Positions 35,246 to 47,029 are shown, numbered from the stretch's first letter. The stretch is 64,000 nt of DNA from Zhengitettix transpicula (GCA_037074705.1 CM073591.1:77668532-77732531), one strand, 5' to 3'. The notes: generated by a model from the sequence alone, not told the origin. Translations and numbers: made by a program.

Positions 35246-36370
35246 AAGAAAATGGTTATTCACGTGCAACATAAATTTGAATAAAATTTAGTTTTAAAAT
35301 AACTAAAATGATAAACCAAGAACATTGGTTCACTGAACCAACACACAATTATGTTGGGAGATTGTAAGAAGTAAAGTAGCACTAAACTGTGTATTGTCTG
35401 CCTTTAGACAAACAATGTATATTATTTACGAGATGAAATCAATCAATTCGGTACAAACATTTGCGGCAAGGTTACCGTAAAAATAATTCCCTTGTGCCTT
35501 GTAGATGTTTTTATTCCAGTTGTTCGGGTGTAATTAATCAAAGCGAGCCGCTGGCTGATTTTATTTGTAGGAGATAAGTTGAAATTTGCTTTGAACTGGA
35601 CTGAGGTAAACAAGGGTTTGATGAAATTGTACGAAGCTGAAAAATTATACGAAATTTTTACCTTAGGGTATTCCTCGCTGATGCTGCGTCCGTCCATACA
35701 TCAAGGGAATTACGAACATATGTAGCAAGTACTTAGTAATTAAATATTCGTATCATACATCAATATATAGTTAAATAATATATTGAAATATTTCTTTATT
35801 AGGTGAAACATTATGGGTAGGGTTTCGTTTTGATTCAAATATTAAAGATGATTTGATTAATTTAAAATAATAATTTAATAACAAAAAGACAATTTAAAAT
35901 AGAATTTAATGAAAAAATGCCCTTATTCATATTATATTAATAAACATAACCACTTCCTCTTTCTCTCAGGGCTCTTACGAAAATCGTGTGGAGAACAACA
36001 ACATGGCATATTTAATTTAATAAACATCTGAAGACTGACATTACGATGCTAAAACTAAAAAATTAACTTTTTCTGGACGTGTTTTAACTCTTCCTAATCT
36101 ACCATTCCAACATAGTAAAATTTTTGACCGATAAAAAATTCCATACTGAAAACTTGTGCACTATTTTTAATATTTATTTGGCGATCTCTTATCCACCCAC
36201 ATTCATTAATTTCAGTACCTCCAAGAGAATGAAGAATCTTAAGATTTCTAAAACTAATATTGTCACACGGGATAAAGGAATTTCCAATCAAAATTTTATC
36301 AACTTTTCAAGCATTTTAATGGCAGAATTGATGAAAATCCTAATTTTCATCTTATTATAATAAAAATTGT
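35246..36370. other. AT-rich DNA, no supported gene
   Basis: A block at 35440-35700 holds an 84-codon minus-strand ORF without a known motif. ORFs 36094-36291 and 36124-36360 overlap on opposite strands, just upstream of a PLE relic; neither can be assigned. Confidence 0.4.
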
Positions 36371-36379
36371 AAATATCCC

Positions 36380-36690
36380 TTGGAATCATGAGAGACATAT
36401 TCTTGTGGTTAATCAAAGTTCATGTTCCATCTGTAATGCTATTTATATAGGTAAAAAATAAACGGGCCTAAATAACTCGACTAAAATAAAAACATGTTGG
36501 AAACATCAGACTTTCTGACGATAAGCATTAAGTTATCCCAAAACGTACTAATTGAGGTTGTAATAATATTCTTGATATATAACATAGTTAAATTTCTGAA
36601 ATGATACTTAAAAAATTAATCAACAACTCCATCAATATTCAGAACGGTACAAAATCTTTGACTAGTAACTATTAAACCATTTTATCTGCT
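36380..36690 (+). pseudogene. Decayed second PLE GIY-YIG endonuclease relic
   Basis: The plus strand gives SSCSICNAIYIGKK (with the YIG at about 36444-36452). After frame damage it gives ILDI followed by ISEMILKKLINNSINIQNG and TKSLTSNY. This parallels the better copy at 32.4 kb (SCSNCNSCYIGK, ILDI, ISEMLHIK, INVQTDT) in order and spacing. Several stops interrupt it. The CxxC pair, YIG and SEM Glu are still visible; the Arg/His region is not. No terminal B unit was found beside it. Confidence 0.65.
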
Positions 36691-39190
36691 TGGCTACTTT
36701 AATATTGTTTAAAACTTTCTCGTAAGTGTTTAGATTTCCTGACGAGTTCTAAAATTGCGGGGTGAACTTTAAGATTTTATTTTTTTTCTGTCTGTAATTG
36801 GTATTTTCAATTAAAGAGACACTAAAATATATATTATGCACAAAATTGGTCATTCGACGTCATAAGCAGTAAAATTAATAATATATTTCTGTTTAAGTAC
36901 CGATTAGAAAATTAAATGCACTAAAATGTTTCAATAATAAATTAAAACTGTCGTTACAAAGACATTATCGATTAATATAGACTTCTAAAAAACCTGTAAA
37001 TTAAATTAAATATATCATTTAGGTAGATTAGTGGAGAGAACGAAGCTTGCTGAGCCTAGGCAGGCGTTTACTCCCTGCTGCGAAGCCAGGTTTTGCGCTT
37101 TAATCTTTCCTGCCAACTCCCCTTGAGCCAATTCTGCTTTTTATAATACCACGATGCTAATTGTTTCACGACGGCCCCGTTCTTTCATCTCTTTGTCTCT
37201 TTGACCTGGAAAAAATCATACTTTGTTTATGTCTCAACGTACGTCATAATGTCTTTACTTCAACAAGTGAACGTATTTTATATACGAGAAAACGTTAACA
37301 AAATATTAATAATTATCTCACAGAAAACTCTCCCGCATATTGGAATAATAAAAATTCTAGTTTCATTATTCTTTTAAGATGTACGAGGAAAGTTTAAAAA
37401 AAAATTTGTCTGTAAAATATTGGGAACCATTTGTGCGATTTCTGGGTATCGGGTCTTTTAAATTAATAGGGTTAGAGTTAATTAGTACTGTTTCATGGTA
37501 AAAATGCAATTAAAGTGGAAAATATTTTATTTTAATATTCTTGTTATTAAAATAAATTATAAATATTTAATTATTATTTTTTAATTATTTAAATCCCAAG
37601 CCTCTTTAATGTTAAATACATTATCCATTACAGGACTCACTTCCATGTGCTTATGTTTAATAACCGCGGAAGATGAGCTGCTTTAAGCAAAGGAAATTGT
37701 TCCCAAACAAGCTCTTGGTGAATCGTGTTTCACACACAAAACATGTATATATTCCAGGAAGATTATTATGATAAAATATTGCCATGTTTCTATGAGTTTG
37801 GATTACAAATGTAACCGTTTTTTTAGGTTCTATACATAATTTTGTGCTTCATTTACCCACACATTATATCACATATATAATAACTTCTTAATCTAGTTAT
37901 TTCAACAAAGCAAAATTACGGATGAAAATATTAAGAATCTAATTATTAAATAAAGTTTCGCCTGCTGGAGCGGACTGGTGAAAAATGTTCGTTATAATAG
38001 CCTCCTGTGATATTTCGTCTTAAAAAAGACGGAGCTAATTAAGATCACACTCCGTACTTCTTAATTCCTTCGAGTAAATCACTAATTAAAGAGAAAACTA
38101 AATCCAAATTATTCATGCGTATTCGGTGCAATTGCATCGGAGACTCAATTTCGCCTGCATTAAACTAACTTTTTCTTCGAGGCGAGACAGTTTTTACAAA
38201 GGAGATTCTATTTCCGGTCACGTGGCCGTGTACCTTGTGTTGGCGAAGATCAGTGGCAACATATTGCAATTCTCCAGCGGACGATGCCAACGGTTCTGAA
38301 AATAATAACTCTTCGTGTCTGGAACTCTAAATACGCCGGGCATGCGCTGAAAACGACATTAAGAGCTTAAAGATTGACACTCATATGTTAAAATAATCAC
38401 ATGTTCCTCATAACGAAAAAAGCAAGACATTTTTATCCCTCCAGACTTACGTGTCATGGAGAATTACATCTTTTAAATGCATACCCTTAAAATATATTAA
38501 TAGTTAATTGAAACTGTGTAATTCACTTCAATTAAAGGACAACTATTCAGTGAAGTTTATTTATTGCAAAGAGAAATATCTTATAGTATCTTGCTATTCC
38601 CCGAATACATGCATTGGACCGTTAAAATGCACATCAGACAACTATTATATTATCTATATCGTTTGTATATGAATGACTTTACATTACGCTATTAATCTCA
38701 TAATTTTTCGGTTTATTTAACTGCAGATTAAATATACGACTAAATAGTAACTGAAGAAATATTAATTATATAATTACAAGTCATTTCAATTTGTAGCGTG
38801 TACACATCTTTTACTTATATATTTCAAAGTTGATTGGGTTTTATTTTAAATAGAACACGTTGCTTCACTACAGGAAATAGTTTTTGATGATATACATTAA
38901 CCAGTTACATTTAAATATACAATATTAAAAATTTAATTATAATTTATTAAATTAAAACAAACGTAATATTTTACTGATTACTACAATGAATTAGAGTATA
39001 TATAATTTGTAAAATCAGGTAATTTCGTAACTCATGGGAGGTCGAAACTCTGTATTCACGTGTAAAACATGAAAATAAGAAAACAAAGATCATAAAGAAA
39101 CGTTTTTATTATCATCGTTTTCTTTCGTGTTTTTTGCACGGGAGGCCTACACACATGATGTACAAGTTATCTAATAACTAATTTTTTTTA
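36691..39190. other. AT-rich DNA, no supported gene
   Basis: Moderately GC-rich patches at 37040-37210 and 38120-38360 stand out from the AT background but carry no readable frame. They could be regulatory or worn exons. Confidence 0.4.
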
Positions 39191-39192
39191 TA

Positions 39193-39520
39193 TACTAGCT
39201 GGGGTTTCCGTCCTTCATGAAAACATTTTTCCAACTTTTTAGTATAATGAATACTATGGATAGTATATGGCTTGCGTCCATCTTATTTCTTTAATACGTT
39301 ACATACAGCTCATTGTTGCAGTATCATATTATTAGAATTTAAAATTTTTCTTACTCCATGGATCTATCCCGACTATACTGCAAGCTCTACAACACTAAGG
39401 GAATACGACACACCCCGCGCATTGCTTAATATTCTGTGCGTAGCTCGGCCTTATATTTGCATACGTCGTTACGCAAAATGTATGTATTTTATCAAGGAAA
39501 TGCACGAGATATAATATGGT
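39193..39520 (-). mobile_element. Helitron-like end (family A, copy 4) with flank
   Basis: Bases 39193-39216 read A-CTAG-CTGGGGTTTCCGTCC. On the minus strand this is GGACGGAAACCCCAG-CTAG-T, the family A 3' terminus. A comparable but altered end (GGACGGAATCTGCTAG on the minus strand) lies at about 45764-45779. The body beyond the end is too diverged for me to bound; the 80-codon ORF at 39272-39514 is not recognisable. Confidence 0.35.
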
Positions 39521-40073
39521 CTTTAAAATAAGATATGACATATACGAAGAATCGTCGCGATTGTTCCACAAAATCCTTTTGCAAGATCAATTGTGAGTCT
39601 AATTTGATGAAATTTGGTACGGAATCTTATTATATTGCATGTATACAACTAATAATTGAGAAATATAAAAAAAATTACCATTAAAACCATCAAATTTGTG
39701 GAATGAATCTCTTAAAAAATTTAAAGCATATTCTTCAAGTTGAGAAGTGTATATAAGCCAGATTTTAGCTCAATATAACATTTACAAAGGCTGTGAAGGT
39801 TTTCAAAGTTACAAAAAAAATATACCCATTTTCAAACTTGTAATATGAAAGTAATATTCCGGAATGACCTAAGAGTTTTTAAAGTGACTGAAGACAACTT
39901 TAAATTATATAAATAGCAAATTTCAAATATTTTCATGTATAATAAATTCACGTGCACTTTTAAAAATGGAATGGTTTTATCGATTTGACAAAACACTTAA
40001 AGTTTCATCCGTCCCTCTTCATTGAATTATTCTGAAAATAATTGGAAAAAATTAAACATAACATTTTTCAATA
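39521..40073. other. AT-rich DNA, nothing identified
   Basis: No coding frame or repeat recognised; a GATGAAATTTGGTACGG string near 39606-39622 resembles sequence common in transposon untranslated regions. Confidence 0.4.
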
Positions 40074-40076
40074 TTA

Positions 40077-40135
40077 AACCACTCAAGTCTTCAATAAATC
40101 ATTTATTCAATTATTTATTGAAGACTTGAGTGGTT
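40077..40135. repeat. Perfect 23-bp hairpin
   Basis: The left arm 40077-40099 begins AACCACTCAAGTCTTCAATA and the right arm, read from 40113, is its exact complement ending GACTTGAGTGGTT. The loop is about 13 nt. The stem continues outward for a few bases with one mismatch. A pre-miRNA-like or cruciform structure is possible, but the loop is very AT-rich and no other evidence exists. Confidence 0.85.
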
Positions 40136-40136
40136 A

Positions 40137-41815
40137 AATTTTTTAAATTAATTTTTATATTCAAAAGTTTGTTAATTTGAAATTAAATTAAACGGTTAAA
40201 GCATGAAACTTTCTGTCTTTTAATCTCATTTCAAGTTCATCCACGAGCTAATCATTTTTTAGAATTATCCATGATATTGCGAGATTTTCATGACATTTTT
40301 CACTAGTTTTCATTAATTTGTTAATAATTAAATTTAATTAATAGTTTTAAAGAACTATTATTCATTAAAGTACTTCCAAATATTACCACATACTGCCCTC
40401 TATCCTCTAAAGCTTAAATAATCAGTAAGAAAATAATTTTATAGTAATCAAGATTCTGACCCCTCTGTAAATAATGACACGTTAACTCCAGAAATTACTG
40501 GTTTTATAGCATCACGATTACGTCGTACTTGAAATAAATAATACTAAATGAAAAACCTTTCAATGTTCCCATTTTGGTAGTCATAAGTGGTAGACGAGCT
40601 GCCTAGCAAATTTCGCCACTCACTACGTTGTAAAAGGGGGTGTAAGTTATTAAAGTAGAGTTTACTACAGCGAGACGAGCACATAACTTCAACTATTAGT
40701 CTTACCTAGTGCTTTCCGCAGCAATATGTGCATGCCGAGATGATAATGTGTGTAGTTTATCCGGAATGTAATTTTGTAGGAAACGGCACGCTATATCACA
40801 TCTGTAGTAATATAGTTTACATTCTGTAATTTACAAAATATTATAGAACAGTTTTCTAACATTCTATAAAACAGTTTTAATAATAATTTACATTGAAATC
40901 TTTGTGAGATTATACGTCAACGCAATTTAAATTCGTAGAGGCTGTTTTAATGTTAAAATAAATTATCTGCCAGTAATTGAAAGGTATTCAAGTTTTTTCA
41001 ATCTCTTGATGCTTTTAACTTACGTAAATCGATATTTCATTAGCCCTCATCGTATTTTCTTCTGCAAATCGTTCCACGTTTACTGTCGGACAATAGCCTT
41101 GCTTCGCCGCCAAATGAGTGACAGTTCTGCAGAACTCCCAAACTCGTCTCCATTAAGTACAATACATCCTCGTTCCGAGTCGCTTAATTGTTTAATTGGT
41201 ACAGCGATCGCGAGATGCTCTACCCTAGAGAGACAATTAGCATTGCTTCGTGACAGCAGAAGTCCAAGGTAGTTACACTACTTATTACCGCATTTCTGTG
41301 ATGTCTTTATCGTGTTTCAGTAATAATGTATTCAGATTCATTACATTATAAATGAAACTTACGTTGCCCTCTCAAACAAATTATGTGATTTTCTTTAACT
41401 GGAAAAGGAAACTCATAATCTCTAAAATAAAATTTTTAAACGAAATGAATCAGATATTATATTTTATTTCCAAATAACACAAATACTTCAAATCGATTCC
41501 TTTGATTTTATTTTTTATCCATTTTCTCCTTTCAAGTTTCCATCTTAATAAATTCTGCAAACATAATTCAGTACAATCTTCCCGCAAACCGTTTTTCAAT
41601 CTCTGTAAAATCCTGGTTGAAAAGTGAATCGTGTTCATCACTTGTCTACCTCAAAATATGAGGGGAAAGCATGGAAGACAGTAATTAAATATAATTTGAA
41701 TGATGATACATTACAATTTTTTTTAAAAAAATTCGGCCTTCTTACAGTATATTTGTGGTTTTCATTCAATTAATTTATGAGGAATTTAATACTCAATCCG
41801 ATATGGGACAGAGAA
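40137..41815. other. AT-rich DNA with one GC-richer block
   Basis: The block 41040-41275 is less AT-rich and carries an 88-codon plus-strand ORF (41006-41272) with no known domain; it contains GCGATCGCG palindromic sequence near 41206-41214. No other gene-like signal. Confidence 0.4.
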
Positions 41816-41818
41816 AAA

Positions 41819-42336
41819 GCCTGCGAGAGGATTCTCTCGCAGCCAGAACCTTTTAGGAGAGATACGAAGGGGCTACCTTTGGGTATGCCTTTTCCTCTCC
41901 GTTTTTGAACTAAGGTTCCCACAAGCCGAGGCACCTCGGCCTGTTCTGAGAGGTGTATGTTCCGGGGTCACAGACCTTGGGCATACGGTAAGAGTTGTCC
42001 TGTATTCCCATTGGAATAGTCGACCAGCTGCCTCCTAAACTGGTCGAGGCACGGAGAAGGGAATGCTGCGTCCGCACAGTAAACTCCTCTCCCGCTATCG
42101 GAAGGGCGTGGGACAAGTACCGAATGCCCGACCTACCTGATACAGGTTTTTCTAGGGTTTTCCCTGCATTTCTTTAGGCGAATGCCGGGTAGGATCCTTA
42201 AAATAAATCCTGGGGGCCCTTGGCTACCTTCCTATACCCTTCCGCATCCCCCCCCTTTCAAATCCCTTCCTATGCTATTAAAGGGGGTTGCCCAACGTGG
42301 ATTACCCTCATGTAGCCTGTTGCCCTAAAAAAAAAA
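41819..42336 (+). mobile_element. Family C retroposon, copy 1 (longest)
   Basis: It begins with a hairpin CCTGCGAGAG-GATT-CTCTCGCAG (41819-41843). It runs through AAGCCGAGGCACCTCGGCCT, GGCATACGGTAAGAGTTGTC, GGAAGGGCGTGGGACAAGTA, CCGACCTACCTGATACAGG and GAATGCCGGGTAGGATCCTT, and ends GTAGCCTGTTGCCC-T-(A)n. Five other copies in the window share this order, several starting internally, and end in A-rich tails, the pattern of target-primed retrotransposition. A minus-strand ORF (41910-42116) recurs across copies but is a shadow. I see no protein for its own mobility, so it is SINE-like or a LINE 3' end. Confidence 0.8.
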
Positions 42337-42354
42337 TTATTGGACCAATATGGT

Positions 42355-43185
42355 TGCATCCGGGTCGAGTACAAAATCCCGACACACACTTGCCCGACGC
42401 ACTTTTTCCCGACAACAATATCCCGATTGACATTTTCCCGACAGGACAAAATCCCGATTGTCGTTTTCCTGACAGGATAAAATTCCGATTGCCATTTGAC
42501 CGACAGTACATTATCCAGCATGACGTTTTACCGAGATTTGAAACGAAATTCTTTGATAAATATATGACTAATTTCAGTATTATTGATATTATATTTTTTC
42601 ATAATACTAGTTTTCATAGGCCGCCAGTTTTTACTAAAACTTAACTTTGCTGGAATGCCATAGCTAAACTCAGCAACTTCCAAAACTCTGGATTGGACAC
42701 CAATCTTAGTCGTTATCGCATTTTTATGCCACCCCCTTTCGCCGCACCTCATATCAGTTTAGGTGATGAAATTCGACACTAAAAGCATCGAGAGTGGCAT
42801 TATGAATCTGAGAGACCACGTAAACTATTTATTTGGCGCCAATATTAATCAATTACCGTATATTTTTTATTTGGAAAATTTCACCCCCTTCTAATAGAGT
42901 TATCTTAATTCCGCAGGATTTGTTCTTGCATATTAAGTGATACGTGTACCAAGTTTGGTTGAAATTGTTCCACGAATTAATGAACTTAATTTACAAAGTG
43001 TTCTACAATAATAACATTATGCTTTATTTCGTAAAAATACGCCTTTCGGGAAAATAACGCATCGGGAAAATGACCTGTCGGGAAAACGTTAATATGGATA
43101 ATGTACTTTCTGGTAAATGTCAATCGGGAAAACGCGCATCGGGCAAGTGTGTGTCGGGCAAACGTCTGGATCCCGTTAGATATGT
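42355..43185. mobile_element. Foldback element with arms of TTTTCCCGAC repeats
   Basis: Bases 42370-42540 hold repeated TTTTCCCGAC/AATCCCGATTG motifs spaced about 12-23 bp apart; 43035-43170 hold the inverted motif TCGGGAAAA in the same style (GCATCGGGAAAATGACC, CTGTCGGGAAAACG, TGTGTCGGGCAAACG). The outermost boxes, CCGACACACACTTGCCCGAC and GGGCAAGTGTGTGTCGGGC, are near-exact complements. About 490 bp of ordinary AT-rich sequence lie between. No coding capacity; ORFs at 42270-42752 are repeat shadows. It resembles foldback elements with internally repetitive inverted arms, but the family is unknown to me. Confidence 0.8.
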
Positions 43186-43985
43186 TTTTTTTTCTAACAA
43201 AATTTGAACCCATAACTGTGATGAGCCCCTTATAATTTTATCGAAATTATACAATACATATTCGGTATAAGTTATTTACAAAAATAAATAAAAATGTCGG
43301 TTACTACATTGTTTTAAGATTGTAAGTTACCGATTTAAATTTAACGACAGCATTCATGCGATGTAATATGCAGCACTGTTGTACGTTCTAAATCATTTCC
43401 GCGGCACGATTTGCATTCGCCGCAGTCCTTACAGTACCTTAACCACTCCAGCAAAGCGAGCATAAAAATATAAGAGCTTCTGCAATTCAAATTCATGAGG
43501 CCCGTATTTTATTTTCCCCGAGAATAATGCTCTGCGACATTCCCTCTACCTAGTAGATAGTGCTGCAAATTATTCAGTTTCATCCCGGCCTGCAGATAGC
43601 AGCAGCAGCGGGATTAAAAGCAGAGAACACCTGTAGAACTTGAGGACTGGAGTAGCGCAGACCACTCGAAAGTCGCGGGACAATCGGTAACCGGACGAAA
43701 ACAAAAAAAGGTCCATGAAAATTTTTTACGTATGGGTACATTAAATAACCCACATTTAGACTATTAATATTTAAACTCTGACGTTTTCGCGTATTCGTAT
43801 TGTAATTCCACATATTCCGAATAAAATTTGAAAGTAATTCACAGTATAGTGTCTAAATCAGATTATCGTTATTTAATAAAATGTTTATAAAGGTCTGTTA
43901 TACCAAAAATCGTCAATATATTTTATCCATATAGAACTGAATACACTCATGATCCATTTAATTTCACATATTCCGTTGCTTTTGA
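43186..43985. other. Intervening DNA, no supported gene
   Basis: A moderately GC-rich block at 43390-43700 includes AGCAGCAGCAG and ORF 43580-43813 (minus) without a known domain. Confidence 0.4.
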
Positions 43986-43989
43986 TTTT

Positions 43990-44145
43990 TATGAATCGAT
44001 TAGGCTCTTCTTTGCGCCTTTGAAGAAAGGGACAAGGATCCCAGTAACGTTGTATGGTATTTATAATATCACTTATTTTGTTTGTATTCGGCTATCTTTC
44101 TTATTATTAATTTTTAATCAGACGTAATTTTTTTTTCTATTCAAG
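43990..44145 (+). mobile_element. PLE terminal unit (family B, copy 6)
   Basis: TTAGGCTCTTCTTTGCGCC, TTTGAAGAAAGGGACAAGGA, TCCCAGTAACGTTGTATGG, ATATCACTTATTTTGTTTGT and CGGCTATCTTTCTTATTATT, then TTTTTAATCAGACGTAATTT. The order and outer tail match copies 2-4. The GAAAC of other copies is GTAAC here. Confidence 0.7.
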
Positions 44146-44534
44146 TAAAGAAAACATACATCTACCATTAAGAAAAAAACTAGTAAGGGGCAACGGCATT
44201 CATGTTATGTGTAACAACATCATACTATCATACCAACTATAAAATTTTAATAAAGTTATCGTTATCGTTAGTTTTTTTAAAAAATAAAAGTCTGCGCACT
44301 GCGGGAAAGCGCCCCTACGGCTACTGTGTGGTGACTCCGACCTTTGCAAAAATTCATAAAAATTACAATCATCATAGAAATAAGTAAGGTAGTGTAAAAT
44401 AGAAACTTTTTCATGGTTTTCCGTCCAGATTGCGTATTTTAATCACGACTTTCCCAGTCGCTAGCTTCCGGCGAAGAGGAACGGGAATGGCGATAAGAAA
44501 CTGCTAGGTTAATAATGAAAGGCTTTATATATAT

Positions 44535-45664
44535 TGTAATGCCAGCGTGCCCGACCTACCTGATGCAGGTTTTTCTAGGGTTTTCCCTGCATTTCTTTAG
44601 GCGAATGCCAGGTAGGATCCTTAAAATATAGCCCGGGGTCCCTTGGCTACCTTCCTCTACCCTTCCGCATCCCCCCTTTCAAATCCCTTCCTATGCTATT
44701 AAAGGGGAGTTGCCCAATGTGGATCACCCTCATGTAGCCTGTTGCCCTAAAAAAAATTAATAATAATAAAATAAAATAAAAATTAGGACATTAATTGTTT
44801 GGACATAAAATTTGAATTGTTTGATAAATCCATTATAGCGGTCTGATCGAACAAAGCAACAATGGAGAAGCGAGCTCGGCTGCTTTGTCTAAAAGTCAAA
44901 ATGGCGTTTTGCACGTACGAAAGTCTGGGTCAGTTTACGTCTACAGCCAGCCAGGAAAGGAGGTACATTATAACAAATTTTTCACCGAGATACCTTGCAG
45001 TCTATTTCAAATCAATAAAATAACAGTATAAGTCTACAAAGAATCTGCAAATCATCATTTCCAGTAATAAGGCAAATTCGAACAATTTTACACTGAGGGG
45101 AAGACGATATCCTATAGCTGACCAAGTAGAGGTTCATCCAAGGCTCCGGAAATTTGTCTGCGTTCTATTCGCCGGTGAGAACTAGAATCTGTGTAAATAA
45201 CGATTTGCATTTATCGTGTTGTGTAGGTGAAACAAAGAATGCTGGTACCAGACGGACAATGTGTGAGTAACCAAATTTTAATTATAATAACTGTGAACAT
45301 TAATTAAAGGATGAAGTCAGATTTCGTTCCCTTTTCATTGTCAATCAAAGTTAATTTCTTTACTTTTAATTTCTTTCATTCTATCGACATATTGGTTAGG
45401 TAAATTGTAAACTGTTTTGTTAATAAGATTTTAAATCATTTTTTTGTGTTCAATATCAAACCCAGTAAAGGCCCTGAGAGAACCGATCTCAAATTTGGTT
45501 TGTAATTATCTTTTATTCTTTGAAAGCCAAAAAACAAAATAAATACTTTTGTTTGTTAATTGTTCATAAGCTTTTCATTTATATTTAACCCATGATATTT
45601 AATTATTACATTAAATAGCTACCACAAAGTGGGCAAGTAAATTATAAATTGATTATTTATTACA
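44535..45664 (+). mobile_element. Solo-LTR-like element (family E, copy 1)
   Basis: It starts TGTAATGCC and ends ATTATTTATTACA, giving TGTAAT/ATTACA termini as in LTRs, between ATATAT sequence on both sides. A homologous inverted copy lies at 55275-56490 with the same start and an ATTACT end, also set in (AT)n. Shared internal landmarks include TTGTTTGGACATAAAATTTG, ATTATAGCGGTCTGATCGAA, GCTGGTACCAGACGGACA and CTGAGAGAACCGATCTC. An AATAAA lies near 45538. No internal gag-pol region is attached, hence solo LTR. A truncated family C copy is nested at 44545-44783. The LTR call is inference from termini. Confidence 0.6.
44545..44783 (+). mobile_element. Family C retroposon, copy 2 (5'-truncated, nested)
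   Basis: It begins abruptly near TGCCCGACCTACCTGATGC and runs to CATGTAGCCTGTTGCCC-T-(A)n with a TAATAATAAAATAAAATAAA tail. It interrupts the family E element: the uninterrupted copy at 56.49 kb reads TAATGCCAATTAATTAGGCC where this one reads TAATGCCA, insert, AATTAGGAC. This shows both insertion and A-tailing directly. Confidence 0.85.
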
Positions 45665-45678
45665 ATATATATATATAT

Positions 45679-45727
<49 letters not shown>

Positions 45728-45760
45728 CATATATATAAATAATAAATGACTATATATATA
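45665..45760. repeat. (TA)n microsatellite
   Basis: About 95 bp of AT dinucleotides broken by TATGTATA variants, abutting the end of the LTR-like element. Confidence 0.95.
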
Positions 45761-45832
45761 ACCTAGCAGATTCCGTCCTCCATGCCTGTTCCCCAGACCT
45801 AACATGGTAAAATTTACAATACGGCATAAATA

Positions 45833-47027
45833 CCAGCTGTATAATCTTAAATCGGCTGATTGCTCATATAAGTCTTTAATAACCATATTAAGTTACTATG
45901 CTGCTATTTTTTATGAGTTTGTTATCTGTCAACAAGTCAGTGCACAACATACATTTTTCCTTTGGTAATCCTGCCTAGTTTTTTTTTCCAAAAAAAATCA
46001 TATGCGGGAAGCTTGCTTTCCTGCTTCAATTTGAAAAAATCGGCTGCCGAATGGCATAAAATGCTTGTGACGACTGTGCTTTATGGGAAACCACGTGTTT
46101 CGACGGTTCAAAGACGGCAATTTTTACCTAAGCGACAAGAAGCCTGAAGATCGGACCAAGAAGGTTTGAGGAGCATCAGTTACAGGTTCTTTAGGACGAG
46201 GACGATACCAAATCGCAAAAAATTATTTCCGAGCAATTGGGTGTTACTCAACCATGTGTGTACGTGCCATGGGAAAGGTTCAAAGGATCGGAAAATGGGT
46301 GCCGCATGAATTGAACGATTGGCAGATGAAGCTACGTCGCAACACTTCCGAAATCTTGATCACTAAACGAAAAAGAAAGTAGTTCCTTCTTTGGATTACG
46401 ACTAGAGATGGAAAGTGAATATATTTCGAGAATTATAAACGCAAGAAATAGTGCGTTGATCCCGGTTAACTATCGCAAGACCAAATTGCTTCGGACGGAA
46501 GACGATGATGGTCGTTTGGTGGGATCAGTAGGGTATCGGTTATCAAGTACTGTTGAAACCTCGTAAACTGGCAATGCCCTCCGCTACCATCCAACAACTG
46601 ATCAAATTGCACCGTTCTCTGCGTGAAAAAAAAAAGTCGTATTATCATCAAAGACATGACAAGCTGATTCTCTTCCTCCACAACGCATCATCGTACACGT
46701 CAACAACAGTCCGAAACTACTTGGAGGCACACAACTGGGAGGTGATGCCCCATGCCACTTATTCACCAGACCTGACACCTTCCGACTACCACCTGTTTTC
46801 GTCGATGGAACAGCAGTTAGATTCTTACGAAGACGTCAGAAAATTGCTTGATGAGCAGTTTGCCTCGAAAGAGAAAGAATTTGTTTGGCGTGGTGTCCAC
46901 AAATTTTCCAAGAGATGGGAAAAATGTATAGTTAGCGAGGATCGTTACTTTGAAAAAATTTATTTTATTTCTATGAAAAAAGTATGTTTTTTTTAATAAA
47001 TAACAGAGGATTTAAGCCTAAACCTGG
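45833..47027 (+). pseudogene. Mariner transposon relic (Tc1/mariner superfamily)
   Basis: The element lies between TA dinucleotides at 45831-45832 and 47028-47029. Its ends, CCAGCTGTATAATCTTAAAT and (reverse complement of the 3' end) CCAGGTTTAGGCTTAAATC, are related inverted repeats. Coding relics in order: FKDGNFYLSDKKPEDRTKK, SQKIISEQLGVTQPCVY, HELNDWQMKLRRNTSEILIT, TRDGK...YFENYKRKK, then a 147-residue frame (46553-46996) with SPDLTPSDYHLF (residues 71-82), holding the third catalytic Asp (D78). The second-Asp motif HDNA has become HNA (43-45), and stops and frameshifts break the rest. About 1.2 kb against the usual 1.3 kb. Dead copy. Confidence 0.93.
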
Positions 47028-47029
47028 TA

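Noticed and set aside
41910..42116. Minus-strand ORF with MPKVCDPGTYTSQNRPRC as a gene
   Set aside because: It recurs in every sufficiently long family C copy on the strand opposite the A tail, so it is a repeat shadow until selection is shown.
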